Source: Reticulitermes speratus (lineage: Eukaryota; Arthropoda; Insecta; Blattodea; Rhinotermitidae). From it: a stretch of 64,000 nucleotides of DNA. The notes beneath the pieces were generated by a model that searched no databases, was not told where the DNA came from, and worked only from the letters and a program-made list of their open reading frames with translations. Position 1 is the first letter of the stretch. Every line of letters begins with the position of its first letter. A program made the translations under genes and the position numbers. The stretch spans positions 30,873,478-30,937,477 of the forward strand of contig JAJKFL010000006.1 in NCBI GenBank assembly GCA_021186555.1, read 5' to 3'. Positions 13,896 to 27,410 of this stretch are shown here, one piece after another.

Positions 13896-14370
13896 AGTTG
13901 CTTGTGGACGAGGTTGGTTGGTTCGTTAGGTCAGTGAGTTACTGTGTCTATTTGTCTGTGCAACACATCAACACACTGTTCGCCTTTTGAATGCGACTCT
14001 TTGCTGTACTTTGTTTATATTTTGTGTAAGAATCCATTACCACCAAATTTTATCTCGGAAAATGCTAGTTTTGGGCCCCACTTCTTTTAAGATTAAACTG
14101 AAGTTTCTTGTCGATGCATTGGTCTTTCGAACACTGTTTAAGGCAGACCGCTCGGAGGTTAATTGCGGAAGGGTTAAGCTAGTTCGGTTTTTCCGTACCA
14201 TTATATTATTTAAGATTCATAAACGTTGTTTTAATACTTAGATCGCGTAATGATTGATGTGAATTGCATTCTTTTTTCCCTGTTCCTGATTTGCTGTTCT
14301 CTGCATTCGCGCACGTACGCGCAAGATGTTAAATTAGATAGGCAGTGTAAGTATAACGTAACACTGTGAC

Positions 14371-14512
14371 GCGTTCGCATAATGTTTATACCTCCTCGGT
14401 TCTTAAAAATCCCGGGTGTCAAATTTCTCTGTGTAATCCATACGGTGGGAGCCGCGCTAAAGCGGACGGACATGATGAAGGTAATAGGCGCTTTTCGCGT
14501 GTATGCGAACGC
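14371..14512 (-). repeat. GCGTTCGC repeat family, miniature 142-bp copy
   Basis: Both ends GCGTTCGC and GCGAACGC are kept (14371-14378 and 14505-14512). The minus strand reads GCGAAAAGCGCCTATTACCTTC and on into TGTCCGTCCGC and GGCTCCCACC as in the full-length copies, but the central ~330 bp are missing. Confidence 0.65.
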
Positions 14513-15067
14513 GCCGAAAAACTGCAGTTTGTGGTTACAGCTGTGGTGAAGCCAGTTCGGGAAATAAATTTTAGTTGGAATTTTCTCTCAAAACGATATT
14601 GTGAATCACCGCAGCGTTGTGGAAGCGGAAATTTTATCTACACCCTTGATGTGGAGATTTTCGGTAAAAGTTGTAGGGCATTTGGATTTTTAGGTATAAT
14701 TACCGATAATTGAGTCCATTTTCTTGAACGCCATGAGTGGCTAAACAGGCCGCATTTAAGTTTCTAATAACCGATAAGAACGGTGTTTGAAATTCTGTGC
14801 CCTGCATTATTGATTACTGCGTACCTTGACCATTCTGCTATATATCACGGTACCGAAGGCAGCAATTTCAATCTGTTGTTTTCGATTTGTGCTGCATTTA
14901 TTTCTTGTCTTTTGTAACCATGAGAAGCTAGCTCCGTCAAAGAAGTGACAGGTTGCTTACTGCGTGGACGGTTGAGCTTCAATTATAAGCCGGTCCAAGG
15001 ATTTTGCTGTTGGTCGCCATGCCCATACTGGCTGTGCAGCCCAAGGGAACAACGCTGTACGTGTAAC

Positions 15068-15170
15068 GGTGAAAGGTAAACTTGTTCCTAAACACTCCGT
15101 GCCTGCTTATAGGGGGAGTGGAGGTATAGCTGCACTTATTCTTAATCTCGGCACTTGGGTTTTGTCCGTA
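15068..15170 (-). repeat. SINE 3' fragment
   Basis: GTGGAGGTATAGCTGCACTTATTC and AATCTCGGCACTTGGG match the body of the other minus-strand SINEs, and GTGAAAGGTAAACTTG is the tail. The tRNA-like head is missing. Confidence 0.6.
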
Positions 15171-18059
15171 AATTTTCGTATTTTTGTTGCGGCAGACCTC
15201 ATTTGAATTAGCTACAAGTTGAACCTGTGATGGTACGAGGAGTTTTTATGCCCCGATTTTTGCATCCGTAACTCGTATGGACTCCATCAGACATCACGTA
15301 CTATGATGGGGCTTGCCGCAGTAAAAAGTAACGTACATTGAAGGCAGTCACATCCTCTGATTTATAAGATGAAATGTCTTTGTTGTCCCGTTTGTGCAGT
15401 TTGGCAGATACGTAGACACATTGACTGGTGGCACTCCGATACTACGTTTTATGTTATTTTACCAAATCGTTTACTGTTCTCCACTTTGTGTTAGTAATTC
15501 TACATCTGTGTTTTACCTGTGGTTTGTATTGATTGCAGTTTGGAACAGTCCAAACCGTACACAGCTTAATTCATTTCTGCTTGTTAGTATTGTCCATTTG
15601 CATTACCGACGGCAGGAAGTAGCCAACACTTTTAGATAATTATTTGATATGCTCCATTCTAATTGCTTTATCTTAAAGCAGTGGGGGGAGGGGACCAAAT
15701 AGGCCTACGTATTTCAATATCACGTGGGACGGGTTTAGTGGATGTCGGCATAGAATTAAGAAGGATTCAGATTCGCATTTTGTGGAATGTGACGCTCTGC
15801 CGATGGGTAATATTTACCGACGTTTCGAAGGCTGTTGCTGCTTCTGCTTACTGCGTCTTAGTAGTCCAAGAAGAAGCGGTGGAAGCAGAAGACTCCAAAA
15901 TCTCAGACCACTACGTTACGCTGATAACTATTTATCGAACGACACGGCGTCATCCCGGAAGACCTGAATCTTCGTGAACACTGCCATGAAAATCTCGCAA
16001 GACGGAAGCCTTTTTTTTTTCTTTCCCCGAAGATGCTGGCGATGTGAGCAGATTGTACTTACTCTGCCTGTCCCCCTGAAATCGCAAAGGAATACAGAAG
16101 TGATAGTCTGTACCATCTGTCAAGACAGGTATTGGAGGAACAGATTTACTGAAACGGGCGCAGATTGCGACGCTTACGAGCATTATATGTAACTAATGTC
16201 TTTGGCGGCCATAACGAAGCTTTGAAGTCGAAAACCAGTTGTGCAAAATTGGGTACTTAGTGCAGTATGCATTTCTTTCAGGCCAGTCACATGAGTAATA
16301 TAAAATATGGTCACTACTCCTCGGACTAATACCATGAAATACACGTGCGAAATTTATGACGAAAGGTTCTGATTATTTCAAGTGGATTTTGAGTCGTTTG
16401 TATTGACGATTACAGAGTGAACAGAAGGAAAGGTCTCAGGTGCGTCATGTTTGAACCTTGGCATTGAGACTGTAACTGGAGCAAATCGGTGACGTTTCAG
16501 TCGATACTATGGTGGTGAAGGGTATTTGATTATAGCAGTAAACGACCCTGCTTTGCCCATATGTCCTCGTTTCGCACTGTGAATTTTAGGTTCGCAATAA
16601 AGTGCTTTGATAGAGTTGACCTTTTACTTCGTAACCTTGTCCCACCGTACGATACCTCAGTAACACGAGTAAGATCCTAATCCTGGCTCACACTCGCCGT
16701 TTTCAGATTCCGTTTGCTTAAATGGTAACATTAAGTGACTGTTATTTTATGTCACTGTCTACTGTTCGATCACTTTTGTTTAATCGATATATTGCCCTTT
16801 GCATGTGATTTAATTGCAGAATGAAATTGCAGTGAAAATGGTTCATTTAAGGCACTTCTGCCTTGTGTACTGCTTCCGTGTGACAGGTGAGCGGAAACTG
16901 AACGGATCACGAAAGTTGGTGTTCTCTGAAATATTTAAGGCTCTCGTGTAGTATGCATGTTTGATTTTCGTTCCTGTTGGCTGGCTGTATAAAGTTAAGT
17001 GGCATTTGAGACAGTGATGTTATGCACTTTGATTTTCGCTCGTGTTAATTGTGTGATTATTGAATTCAGAAAATAATTCATATTCTTTTTCTCTCACATG
17101 AAGAGCGAGAAATGAGAGTTTTATCCCCGTTTTAAATGGTGACGTTTCTAGATCAAGTAAAAAACCTCATTGGCGTTAGGTAACATTTCTTCTGAACACT
17201 ATGACGTAATTCTTGCGCATTTCAATATAGTATGGCTTGTGGTCCCGACGGGCTCTTGAGTTCATAAGTTGGTCACCCTGTAATAAGTGTTTATATGACA
17301 ATAGAATTTGGAGTGACGTGGCCATAGGGTATCGTATGGAACTGTGCTAGCATTGTTAACAGACGAGGCCGAGGGAAATCGGTAACTGTAAGGACCACCG
17401 ATATCTTGATCGAAATTCGAAAAGGAATCCCGGCCTTCCGTTTCCCCCACTCCCCAAATGCGAAGCAGGTGTGTAAACTACTTTACTTTACTTACTGGAC
17501 CGAAATCAAGGTACTTTACTGCAGCTGTAACTAATGTTCCTTCGTAGTTCCCTTTATTCATTCTCACCGTCAGATCAAGAAAAAGACAGACGACGGAATA
17601 CTGAAGCGAGATTGTGGATTGCGTTGTTGGCTTAAAATAGCCTCCCTTGTTTTGAGGTTTGTGAGTTTGATATTGAAGAAAGGGAGAGAACTGAAGTGTT
17701 GGCAGTACCGGTTTTTTAGCCAGTTTCGGAAGTTTTAAGCAAATGCCTAATTATGTGTTTAGACATGAAATAATTTGTGGATTAATTTCGCAGGTAAATG
17801 AGTAAGACACTGGTTTCTTCCTCTGTACTGTTGTGGTGGTAATGTGCCATCGAATAACGGCGACGTGGTGCATTCGGTGAGCGATCTTTCTGTAATTGAC
17901 GTGGATAGAACTCAGTTTCACAATTTTAAGCACAGCTCATAGTCTCCGTCTTTTTGATGTTTTTTTCCTGCCTCAGAAAGCGGGCCTATGAATGACGTTG
18001 CGTAGGACTATTGAACTTCAGTGTTGGTTTGATATGAATGTGAGGCGGTATGTGTCTTG

Positions 18060-18260
18060 CAGGGGTGGACGAAGGTGGGGCGAGTGGTTCTCCCGCCCCG
18101 GGCAGTAGCCTCCAAAAGGGGCTAAATGGGCTGCAAAATGAATATTTTAAATTGAAAAATTTGATTTTCTGCGCTAAACGAGCTTTAAATTATTGAGAAT
18201 GTCAGGGGTGGCCATTGTGATTGCTCGTCCCGGTCGTCGTAAAACCTAGCTACGCCAGTG
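18060..18260. mobile_element. hAT-like MITE, same family as 1340-1583, worn
   Basis: Left end CAGGGGTGGACGAAGG and right end complementing CACTGGCGTAGCTAGG, with the same G/C-rich subterminal zones. The 8-bp flanks (GTGTCTTG and GCGACTTT) agree only partly, so the copy is older or the ends are off by a few bases. Confidence 0.55.
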
Positions 18261-19904
18261 GCGACTTTAACATTCCCTGTATGTTCCTTGTCCTTCTGTT
18301 TACGCGGCCTATGTCTGACACGTAACTTCGGTCGCGGGGTTTAGCGTCATGGTACGTTGATGCTCTTCCAACGTTACTACGATGTACATTGCTGTCTCCT
18401 GTCCTGTGGTACACGTCTTCAGTCCATCTATCCACCCACGCACCGCACCCACCGTTGTCCGAAACACCGTCCTGCCCGTCTCCGAACTCGGAACTGGTTT
18501 GTCGGCTTGTATTCGCCGTGTTGTAGCGAGACGCTCAAGTTTTTTATGTGGGTGGTTCTGGGTTCGAGTCTGTTTTACTACTCTTGTGATTTTCAAGTTT
18601 GTGCGGATGTAGGCGTAGTTCCTTCAGATGGAAGGGAGTTGTCCCCACATCTTACATATTTTCGCAGCGACGCTGCATATCCCATGTAATGAAACAGCGT
18701 CACCGAAGGATCCGAAATGAATCACATACGAAATAAATGCCACAGTATGACTTGGGACATTCATTTTATTTGAGTACACAGATGACATTAAGTAGGTCTG
18801 TCTTGTTAATTGCTCACAAAACCACTAAACATTTTGAAAGCAGCAATTAACATATTCACATTTTGTTACTTTGAAAGAAATATAGCGTAGGCGTAATTTT
18901 TTTGCGCGATCCGAATTAAACGACAGTAGAGGCGTTGGATTGTAACTTCCGGTGTGTTTTCTGAGTTCAAATACAGTGCTGCGTTTTCGAATTTTGATAC
19001 GGCTGTAGGATAGAAAGTGGAATCATAGTGTGCACTTTTCAGCGCGTTTTGTGTGCCATGAACAACACTAGCTTACCCATGTCGTACCTAATTCAATGGG
19101 CTATGCTATAAGAATTGTGGCAGTAATGCACAAACGCTTGTCGCGGAGATTATGCTGTCTATTGTGCAGGCGGTGCAAACGAGGAAGCACAATAGTAAGA
19201 CGCAGCTCATGTTGGCGGATACCAGGTAATAGAGTGGTAAATTAAGATAATTGTTGGCTAGAAGAAGAGAGGTGATGACGACAGTGTGATGGGAGATGTA
19301 GCAGTGTGTGTAGTGAAGTGAGTGAGGAGTCCGGCGTGTCTGTGTCCTGGAAGAATGGAAGGAATTAAACATTGTGCAGGTTTTCGGTTACATGCCCGTT
19401 CCATCATACTGCTATCACATGTGGATAGATAAGATGGTGTGTTTACAGCCTACAGAGGAATGGCGGGAGGATGTGGTGGGTAAATACGGAGATGATGCCT
19501 ATATTAAGTGGGTGGTGACATTGTTGGCTCTAGATTAATGCGGTGAGAGGTGTGTTACTGGCACTGTTGCACAACTGCCTACTTTGCTGTTGGTGTAAAG
19601 GTTAGGGCCGACGTGTTCCTGCTGGTCTTTACTCAGCGGCAAAGATTTGGCCTTGACGACTTGCAGGGAAAACATGTTCTGTCACAAAAGTCTGTCATTG
19701 TCTACTGGTCGGCCAGTTGTTAGGTGTTCGATTTATGGCAAGCCTGGAGTAAACTGTATGCACCCCTGTGACTAGATGGAAAACAAAGAAAAATCTTTTT
19801 CGCATAATAGAAATAACGGCCCTTACAAGACACGGCTGCACTTCAGCACAGCGTGTTTTTAACTGGAATACATCGGTTACTTGTAATAAACATCCAACTG
19901 TCGA

Positions 19905-19926
19905 CCCCCCCCCCCCCCCCCCCCCC
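19905..19926. repeat. Poly-C tract (22 C)
   Basis: Uninterrupted run of C. Other similar runs lie at 2173-2186, 23590-23601 and 25881-25893, with G runs at 25548-25561 and 52719-52733. Confidence 0.95.
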
Positions 19927-20580
19927 GAAATCGCCAGACGGTCAGAGTGGTACTCCTGCATGACGAACAGTAAGTAGGTGACTATACACGAGACGTACTT
20001 CACTCGCATCTCAGACGTACAACACATGTAATCAGTTTGTAGTACTTTTCCGGATTAAGCTGCGGGAAGGTTCGTTATCAGAAAAGAGTACCGACTTGAT
20101 ACTAATATGATGCATTCATTCCTTATCATATCCTTGCCACACTGCACTGTAACGTTTTTAATACTGCAAAGGGCCGGGTACCCATCTGTCAGACCCCACA
20201 ACCGATAAAGTCGTGCTAGCAGACGCTGTAAGAGATACTAGTAGCAGCTGTAAGTGTACTCTCCGTTAAAATTCCGACGGTGGAAGAGGAAAAAGAGGGG
20301 CATGTTTATGCTGAAACACAGGAATTCTGGTTGATAGAGTACCGTTGCCTGACAGGTGGTCAGGTGTAAAATCACAGGCCCAGTAAGAGTTGGGAGATGC
20401 AGAATCGAGTTTGAACATATAACTTACTTAACGTTTGGGACCATTATTCAGTTACTACTTTTATGGATACATGAAGCGCGGTGAAACTCAGGACGACAGC
20501 TCAATCCACAGCATGTGAAACATTTACAGTCTGCAGCACGTAGTGTAACCGTCCACTCTAAACTGCGCAGCTGACTGTTA

Positions 20581-21117
20581 AGCCGGGATTAGACGGCGCG
20601 TGGCTCGGCTCGTTTTACGTCATAACTGACGTCATTGACAAAGAATCGTATTCAAACGCGCCGTGTATCCGGCCTGGCGCGGCGCGGCTTGTGATTGTGC
20701 GAGCGAGGCTCGTTGGATCGCCGCAGAAGCGGGTTTTTCACGATCCTCAAAGGGACTCGGCGCGGGCAGCTGTTGCGGCTACACGGGGCTTGCAGTCTAC
20801 GCGCCAAGCCAGTCTCGTCCAAGTCTCTATACACTTAGGTATGGTATTAGTTTTCTGCTGTCGGGGTGCGCGAAGAGTGAAATTTTCTGTCCCACAATTG
20901 GTATTGGCTAGAACAGTGGTCAAACGAGGACATTTTTAAGTTCATAGAACAACACGACTTATTCCACAAGCCGAGCCGAACCTACCCGAGCAAGGCCGCT
21001 GGTCCGCCATTTGCCGAGCTGCGCCGCGTCGTATAGCCAGATTTTCTTTTCTATTCCGATCTGTTGGCCGAGCAAGTGACGTCACGTCGACGAGCCACGC
21101 GCCGTCTAATCCCGGCT
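20581..21117. mobile_element. Harbinger-like MITE, GC-rich, perfect 27-bp inverted ends
   Basis: A 537-bp non-autonomous element. Its first 27 bases, starting AGCCGGGATTAGACGGCGCG, are exactly the reverse complement of its last 27. It is flanked by TTA on both sides (20578-20580 and 21118-21120); a 3-bp TTA/TAA duplication is the PIF/Harbinger signature. The interior is CpG-rich and encodes no recognisable protein. Near 20660 a sequence resembling an internal inverted end (CGCGCCGTGTATCCGGCC) occurs, so the left 100 bp can fold on itself. Confidence 0.88.
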
Positions 21118-24100
21118 TTACAGTGCTGCTGTATGCACGTCTGTAGCACGAGTCCCTGAAGGAACTCACGGGGGATATCAAGCCACTTTGATAGCCACCA
21201 TTATAATTTATAGCAATCACGCAGCTTGCGTTTATTTCTGAATTAACGAAGTAATTGCAACTGTTTGGAATAATAAAAGGAGATCAACTACAGGTACTGG
21301 AAAAATTTCGGTTGTCGAAGATGAATGCTGTTCAGAGCGAACCATACCACAGCATGTTTTCCATCCTACTGTCTGTAGCGAAAACATTTCAGTACTACAA
21401 ATGCTGGTATGTGCTCTTCCCTCCCTTTGTCAAGAAAACAGTTAGGCTGCAGGCAAGCCCTTCCGAAGTTGTCGTCGCGAACAAAAGAACCACTTACCCG
21501 TATACTACCTGTCACTATACAAGGAAGATATTTTAAGTCTTAAATGGACTTGAGGCATGTTAGACCTCTACCAATCCTTAAGTAAAGACGGCAATTAGAG
21601 GTTTGAAATGCTGAACCCCTGCGCGGCTTCCAAATCTGAATAGTACACTTTTGATTTAATGTATACCTTATAACATTAAGAACCAGTTTATCGTCTCAAC
21701 TTTCGAGACTTGAACTACGGACCCTGGCCGGTTACTGTAGTCTGTTTCCCCTATTTTCAAAATAAGTTGCGACAGCTGTTGAGTCACAAGACAGCCATAC
21801 AGTTGAGTTGAGTGTACGTGCCATGTCCACTGACACTGGTCCCACGGTGATGTGATCAGATCTGTGAGTTCTGAACAGATGTTGAGCTTAGGGCTGTACG
21901 GAAGTCACAGCGTGCTGTAGGAACGTTCTCGATCAATTTTGAGACAGCACACGCGTTGGAAATTGTAAGGTAGTAAAAGGACAATGATAAGTGACAATTT
22001 TGTAGTTTGTGAGTAACTTTATATCTGTAGGCATAGAACGTACACCGAATATAGTGTGATGGAATTCAGTCCCATCTGCACCCAGTAATGAGGTGGAAAT
22101 ATTGTTTCATGGCTCTTTTTTGGCGTTACAGCCAAAATCGGGCCTAGGCCGCCTCGTTTTGAGGTCTCTAAATCACACACAGTTTAGGCATGCAACGGCA
22201 GAGAACTCCTCTGAGCGAGTGATTAGCACGTCGCAGAGGCACAACAAACACAAGTGACGCAGCCCTACGCCTAAGACCGCACGGCCACCGGGATCGGCCG
22301 CTGATTTCTTGGTACGGTCAAAATTTTTCTGAGAGATACGTGCGCTCTACGCATTTCTGTAAAAAATTATTGTATTATTTAAAGGAATGCCGTGGTTACA
22401 GCCCAGGTTTTCCAACGAATTGTGCATGAACTTGTGTAAATATTATTCGTAGATTCGTAGGGAAGTTCACATTTCAGCGACCTCAGTACTGGTGCAGCTG
22501 CAAGTACATTAATTCTTGTTCCAGTGGTTGCTTTGTGTGCCACTAACTTAACGTTTAGAAATTCTACATTTTGCTAACTGTATTTGTGTGGCTTTTATGG
22601 GACCAGTGAATATATGAGTTTTTATTTATTTATTCACTGACCACATTAAAAGCAGTAAATCATTTTAACAATATTTAACATAATCTATTTAGTAGTATGT
22701 TATTGAAATAAGAATCATAAATTGTTTTAATGATGCATTGTTTCTAGCCATGTTTTGTATATTTTTCAGCAGAACTTGCATGTTAATGTATACACTGCTA
22801 CACGAGATCCATGATAATGGCACGGATGAGCACGGAACATGTTGGAGGTTATAAAGATAGGTGGGCAATCCCACCAAGAACAATGTACATGGTTGATTTT
22901 AATTTCAAACATTAATTTAAAATGTTAGCAACTTGCAGACGGAACTGGATAATTTTCTGTTGCTGTTAGACCCCCATGCAAGCAGGACCCGCGATCCCAA
23001 GAGTTTTATGGTCCCGCTTAAAACTGGTTGCTGCTTCTGCGTCATTCAGTGCGTCAGAAGTGGCGTTGAACCGAGTGTTTTATTTATCAGTTCCTTTGCA
23101 ATTCCGCGGTGTATACTGTTCAACTTTCGGATTTGTATTTGTAGTATTTTTAGCATGGGAATGGGAATGGCGTGCTAGAAACTATGATTATTTGTGCCCG
23201 TAAGTCGCCGTAAATTTTTAATTCGACAATGAACTAGTGGGATTGCTTACATGTGCGCTTTGTAATGGAATGGACATAAAGTGAACGGTTAACTCATTTC
23301 CTTGTATTCTTACTTTTCTCACCTGCGTGTTAGATTTAAAAGTCGAAATTAGTCGTAGAGTGCTAGTGAGTGTAGGTGGTGCTACAAATGGATAGTTACA
23401 CAATTGATTTCTACAAGTATATTTTTATGCGATCAGATGGTGGGAACACAGTCAAGTGCATTTCGTCTGTGTCTCGTAAGCCCCATATGTAGCACAGCGG
23501 GCACGGGCACATTTCTTGTGTACGTTTTTACGTTTGCGACCCGTGTAAACGGATTTTAGGATATCTTGTTTGCGGAGTTCCAAAAATTACCCCCCCCCCC
23601 CAATCTAGCATTCGTCTGTAGAGTCAAATGAATTTTGAAACGTTCTTAGACGCGGTGTTTATCTTGCCGAAAACTACATTACACTCTCCGGCTAGGGCAA
23701 ATATTTAGCGGGCTATACCTTGGGTCGTGTTAACTTTTAGGCTCGTTGTTAGCTGTTTTATATGAGGCTCTTGTATGTATTGGAAGGTTCAAAATTTATT
23801 CACGTTAATGCAGCCCTTTAGTACTGCATCTGTATTCGAAAGCCTGATTGAAATTGTGGCATTTTTATTTGCCAAATTTAATAACCCAGGCATTGTTTTA
23901 CGTTTTTGTGATTTAACGCCCCATGCGAATTTACACCACTTCCTAATTTGCGCTCTCTCATTTTCGGTTTAACGCCCTTTGGCTTGCGGAGTTCCTTTAC
24001 CATATACTTTTATGTCTGATGGGAACGCAACTAGGGCGTAAAACAAGGTGTGGGTGTACATATTTGAGGCAGAGGGTATAAAGCTTAATCTAACTGCAAA

Positions 24101-25533
24101 TTGTGACTATTTAATTTTTGTTTGTTATATTTTTTGTGGTGCCATGTATTGGGATTTTGGTCCGCTTGCGTAAAATATTGCTGGTAGTTAATGTTGGTAA
24201 AATTGTTCGTGAGCGTGGCGTCTTATACTACAGAACACAGGGTGTGTAATGTAAAAAACTCGTAAATGCGGAAGTATTAGGCAAGCGTTGCAATTCACGG
24301 ATATCTTTTTAATATTCGTGGCGCTCCTTCGTGAAATAGTGTAATGAGTTTGGTGCGAAAACTGGAGGCTGCTAGGTTTTCTGGCAGATAATTTGAAAGC
24401 TGTTGTTCTAAGTAAGCGGTAAGAACTGACGAAGCCGAAGAGCGTTTGGTGGGAGGAGGAGTTCAAACGTGCGAGATTTGAGATTCGTAAGGCGCTGTTG
24501 ATGAAGACACAAGTCTTCTGGGATATGACGATGCGTAGGTTGGGTATAGTTACCGAAGAGTCTGAGGAGCTTTCTGGCTCCATTTAATGGCTCAAGAATA
24601 CCAAGATGATTCAGTGATTCTCAGATACGGACAACAGCATGAATATGGGTCCGTCAGTCCCACATTGTTACTCTTGATGCTGCAGTGACTGCTAACGAAA
24701 CTGTGCTTTTACCTTTGCATAGGGCAGGTTGGAACTACAAAGCGTAGGCAGGCCGATGAGAACGTATTTGTTGTAGGAAGGGAAGTTGGTTTCAGTTTCC
24801 TGCATTGTCGTGGGAGTCGGGCGACAACCATTTTCAGCCAGTGAATTTACATTTCTTTGCCGTGTTACTATATATCGGTTGTCAGTTAATTTGATGCCGT
24901 CCAGTTTTCGCGGAACGAAAGTTTGCGTTCCTGACTGATTGTAAACAGGTCTACTTGATTCCAAATCTGGCCACTTTGCTGCTCTGGTCAGTCATTCAGA
25001 AAAGTGCGGGGCTGGTATGGATTATGCCAGAAATGCTGTTCTCCCTCAAGTTATCCACATTTTTTGCACTTTTTCGATCGACCGCACAGCTATTTGAGTG
25101 GAGCCGTGACCTCGAGAAGTTACTCAGCGGGTGAATAAGTTTCCTGCGATTTTGTTTTGTGCACACGTCACTGGACGTTATCCAGAGCCAGTTGAATCCA
25201 GATTTAATTTTTCCGTATTCTCTGCTGTTGTTAGGTGACAAGTGGCGTCATTCCTTTGAGGTTTCGGTGAAGAAATCTACACAATTTTTTCTTGTCCCGT
25301 ATTCCACCGGTTTCGCCCTTCTCGTCTCACATCACGAAATTTGGATAAGGGTAAAGAATTATGCGCCCTCTCGTTATGCAATTTCTTTTCATGTGTGTTA
25401 CGTTCTGTTGGATCCTGGAGATCTCTCCGGGACTCAAATCTTAAACACCTGCGCGGTATGCCTTACCGTAGATAACGTAGTGCGAGAGACCAGTTTTCAG
25501 ATCCACGTGAATCATCATAAAAGGGTTTAATTG

Positions 25534-25925
25534 CAGTGGAGCACCATGGGGGGGGGGGGGGCTGCCGGGCTGCAGCTCCCCTCCAAATCGAAATTTGATG
25601 AACAGAGATTTTGTAGACAGCCATGTTACCTGATATTACCCTTCATTCACTGAAATCGGCTGATAACTAGTAGTACATTGCAATTTTGAAAAATAAAAAA
25701 TACTTAGGACGTCGTCGATGGAATTAACGCCAAGAAGATGAGTCCTTTTGATTTAAATGACGTGAGTCATGGAACATGTAGTTATGCCTGTATGTATATG
25801 AATGCAGTTGTAAACAGCGTTACGTTAGTTATACTTATGACGTGATTTTTATAACAATTTATATATAGCTTCAGGGTCAGCCCCCCCCCCCCCACCCACC
25901 GTTAAAAATTCTGGCTTCGCGCCTG
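25534..25925. mobile_element. hAT-like MITE with opposed poly-G and poly-C tracts
   Basis: Begins CAGTGGAGCACCATGG and ends with the complement of CAGGCGCGAAGCCAGAAT, resembling the CAGTGGCGTAGCCAG ends at 1340. A run of 14 G follows the left end (25548-25561) and a run of 13 C precedes the right end (25881-25893), forming a long inverted G/C pairing. The 8-bp flanks match only in part. Confidence 0.5.
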
Positions 25926-26154
25926 TTCCATTACTTGACGCTGCGTAAGCCTCTCGGAAACTGCGAGCCGTTCTTCCCGCTTATAACAGGAAACTGCGAG
26001 TATATATTGTCTCCATTCAATATTACGTTATCTTCCCTAAGTCACGTCTGCGTGCTGACGAGCTTCACGTCTTGTTAACACATATAGAAATATTCGACAA
26101 TGCCCCCACTGCTTGGGACTTGTTCGAAAGGATTTGTTGAATAACGTCTTAAGC

Positions 26155-26910
26155 GCGTTCGCAAAATTGCGAAAGCGACTATTAGCTTCGTCGTGTATGT
26201 TCGCATGGAACAGCTCGGCTCCCACTGAACGGATTTTTATGAAATTTCATATATGAGTATTTTTCGAAAATCCGTCAACAAAATTCACATTTAATTATCT
26301 GACAAAAATAACGGGCACTTTACGTGAAGACCTATGTACTTTTATGGTAATATCTCTCTGAATTCTTCTTAGAATGAGAAATGTTTCAGACAAAAGTTAT
26401 AGAGAAAATCAAAACACAAAAATTTCTGTTAAGTAACTATTTTCCGAAAATCGTGCCTTTCATTTATAATGTGAAAAAATATGGTACAGCCAGACAGGCC
26501 ACACATGACAATATAATACTGCGTAGCAAAGATGCGATGTGCATGCCGGATAAGCAAGGCAAGAATACACACTCACAATATTTAATATCTATTGTTTCAT
26601 AACTGGTTAATTCCGTGTGATCTCATAAAATGCTTTACGGCAACGCTTACAAAAACTGAGGAACTGCGCAACGACTTATCCGGCATTACGATCTGCTTAG
26701 CCAAATTATACGCCTACGGATGGCCAGGAGCAAACGAACTTTCTTTTGTTTCAGTGCAACATCGCCACTTTGCATTAAGACATAACGTACGTTTTATTGT
26801 TGCTGGCGACATTTTCCGTAAAAGCGTTGTTGTGTTTCTACTGCATCAGTGATTACGCGAACGCTTCAAATTGTTACATTACACGTACATCGCCTATCGT
26901 GTTTAACATA
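26155..26910 (+). repeat. GCGTTCGC repeat family, long copy with internal extra sequence
   Basis: Starts GCGTTCGCAAAATTGCG and reaches GCGAACGC at 26857-26864, then continues with the family tail (ACACGTACATCGCCTATCGT). About 235 bp of extra sequence lies inside near 26600-26850. Part of it (TTTATTGTTGCTGGCGACAT) recurs near 48727, so a second repeat may be nested. Confidence 0.75.
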
Positions 26911-27154
26911 CCTCGTAAGTAAAAATCTCATGGGCTGGGGCCTGGCGAACGTGGAGACTATAGTCCTCTGCTTGTAATTCTGTAACAAAACACTGACTGA
27001 ACGACGCATAAAATTGCTTGCTGTGTCAGCTTTTGCAATGCCTTGTCAAAAAAAAAAAAGGATAGGTTATCTCGTAACTAGACGGGTGATCAAAGAATGG
27101 TGTCACTGCTACTTATCGGTGTTACGATCTTACAGAAAAAGAAATGGACTGAAT

Positions 27155-27410
27155 CAGGGGTATATAAATTTTCCATTAATCTAGTAGCCAGCTACAAATT
27201 TTAGGCGCCCGAAGGGAGATATGAAGCAAGTTCAGTGTGTGCACCCTAAATCTTGTTTGATCTGTAAACCTCACTGTCAATTTGGCGCTTTCTGCTCGGT
27301 GCTTGGTGACAGACACATTTTCGTGCGTAAGGGTAAGGGGAAGAGCTGCAGTAGTATGCTGAAAATATTAGGCGCCACCGCACTGAACGTAGTCGCCGTG
27401 CACCCCTTGG
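27155..27410. mobile_element. Second copy of the CAGGNGTGCACAAAT MITE family
   Basis: Starts CAGGGGTATATAAATTTTCC and follows the 33939 copy base by base through ATCT, GCCAGCT, TAGG(C/T)GCC and AAGCAAGTTC. The right part again shares AAATATTAGGCGC and ends GTGCACCCCTTG. The middle holds about 95 bp more than the 33939 copy. Confidence 0.55.

Noticed and set aside
24188..24583. 131-codon open frame on the minus strand, Ser-rich
   Set aside because: No family features, no initiation or splice context, and composition like the surrounding intronic DNA.
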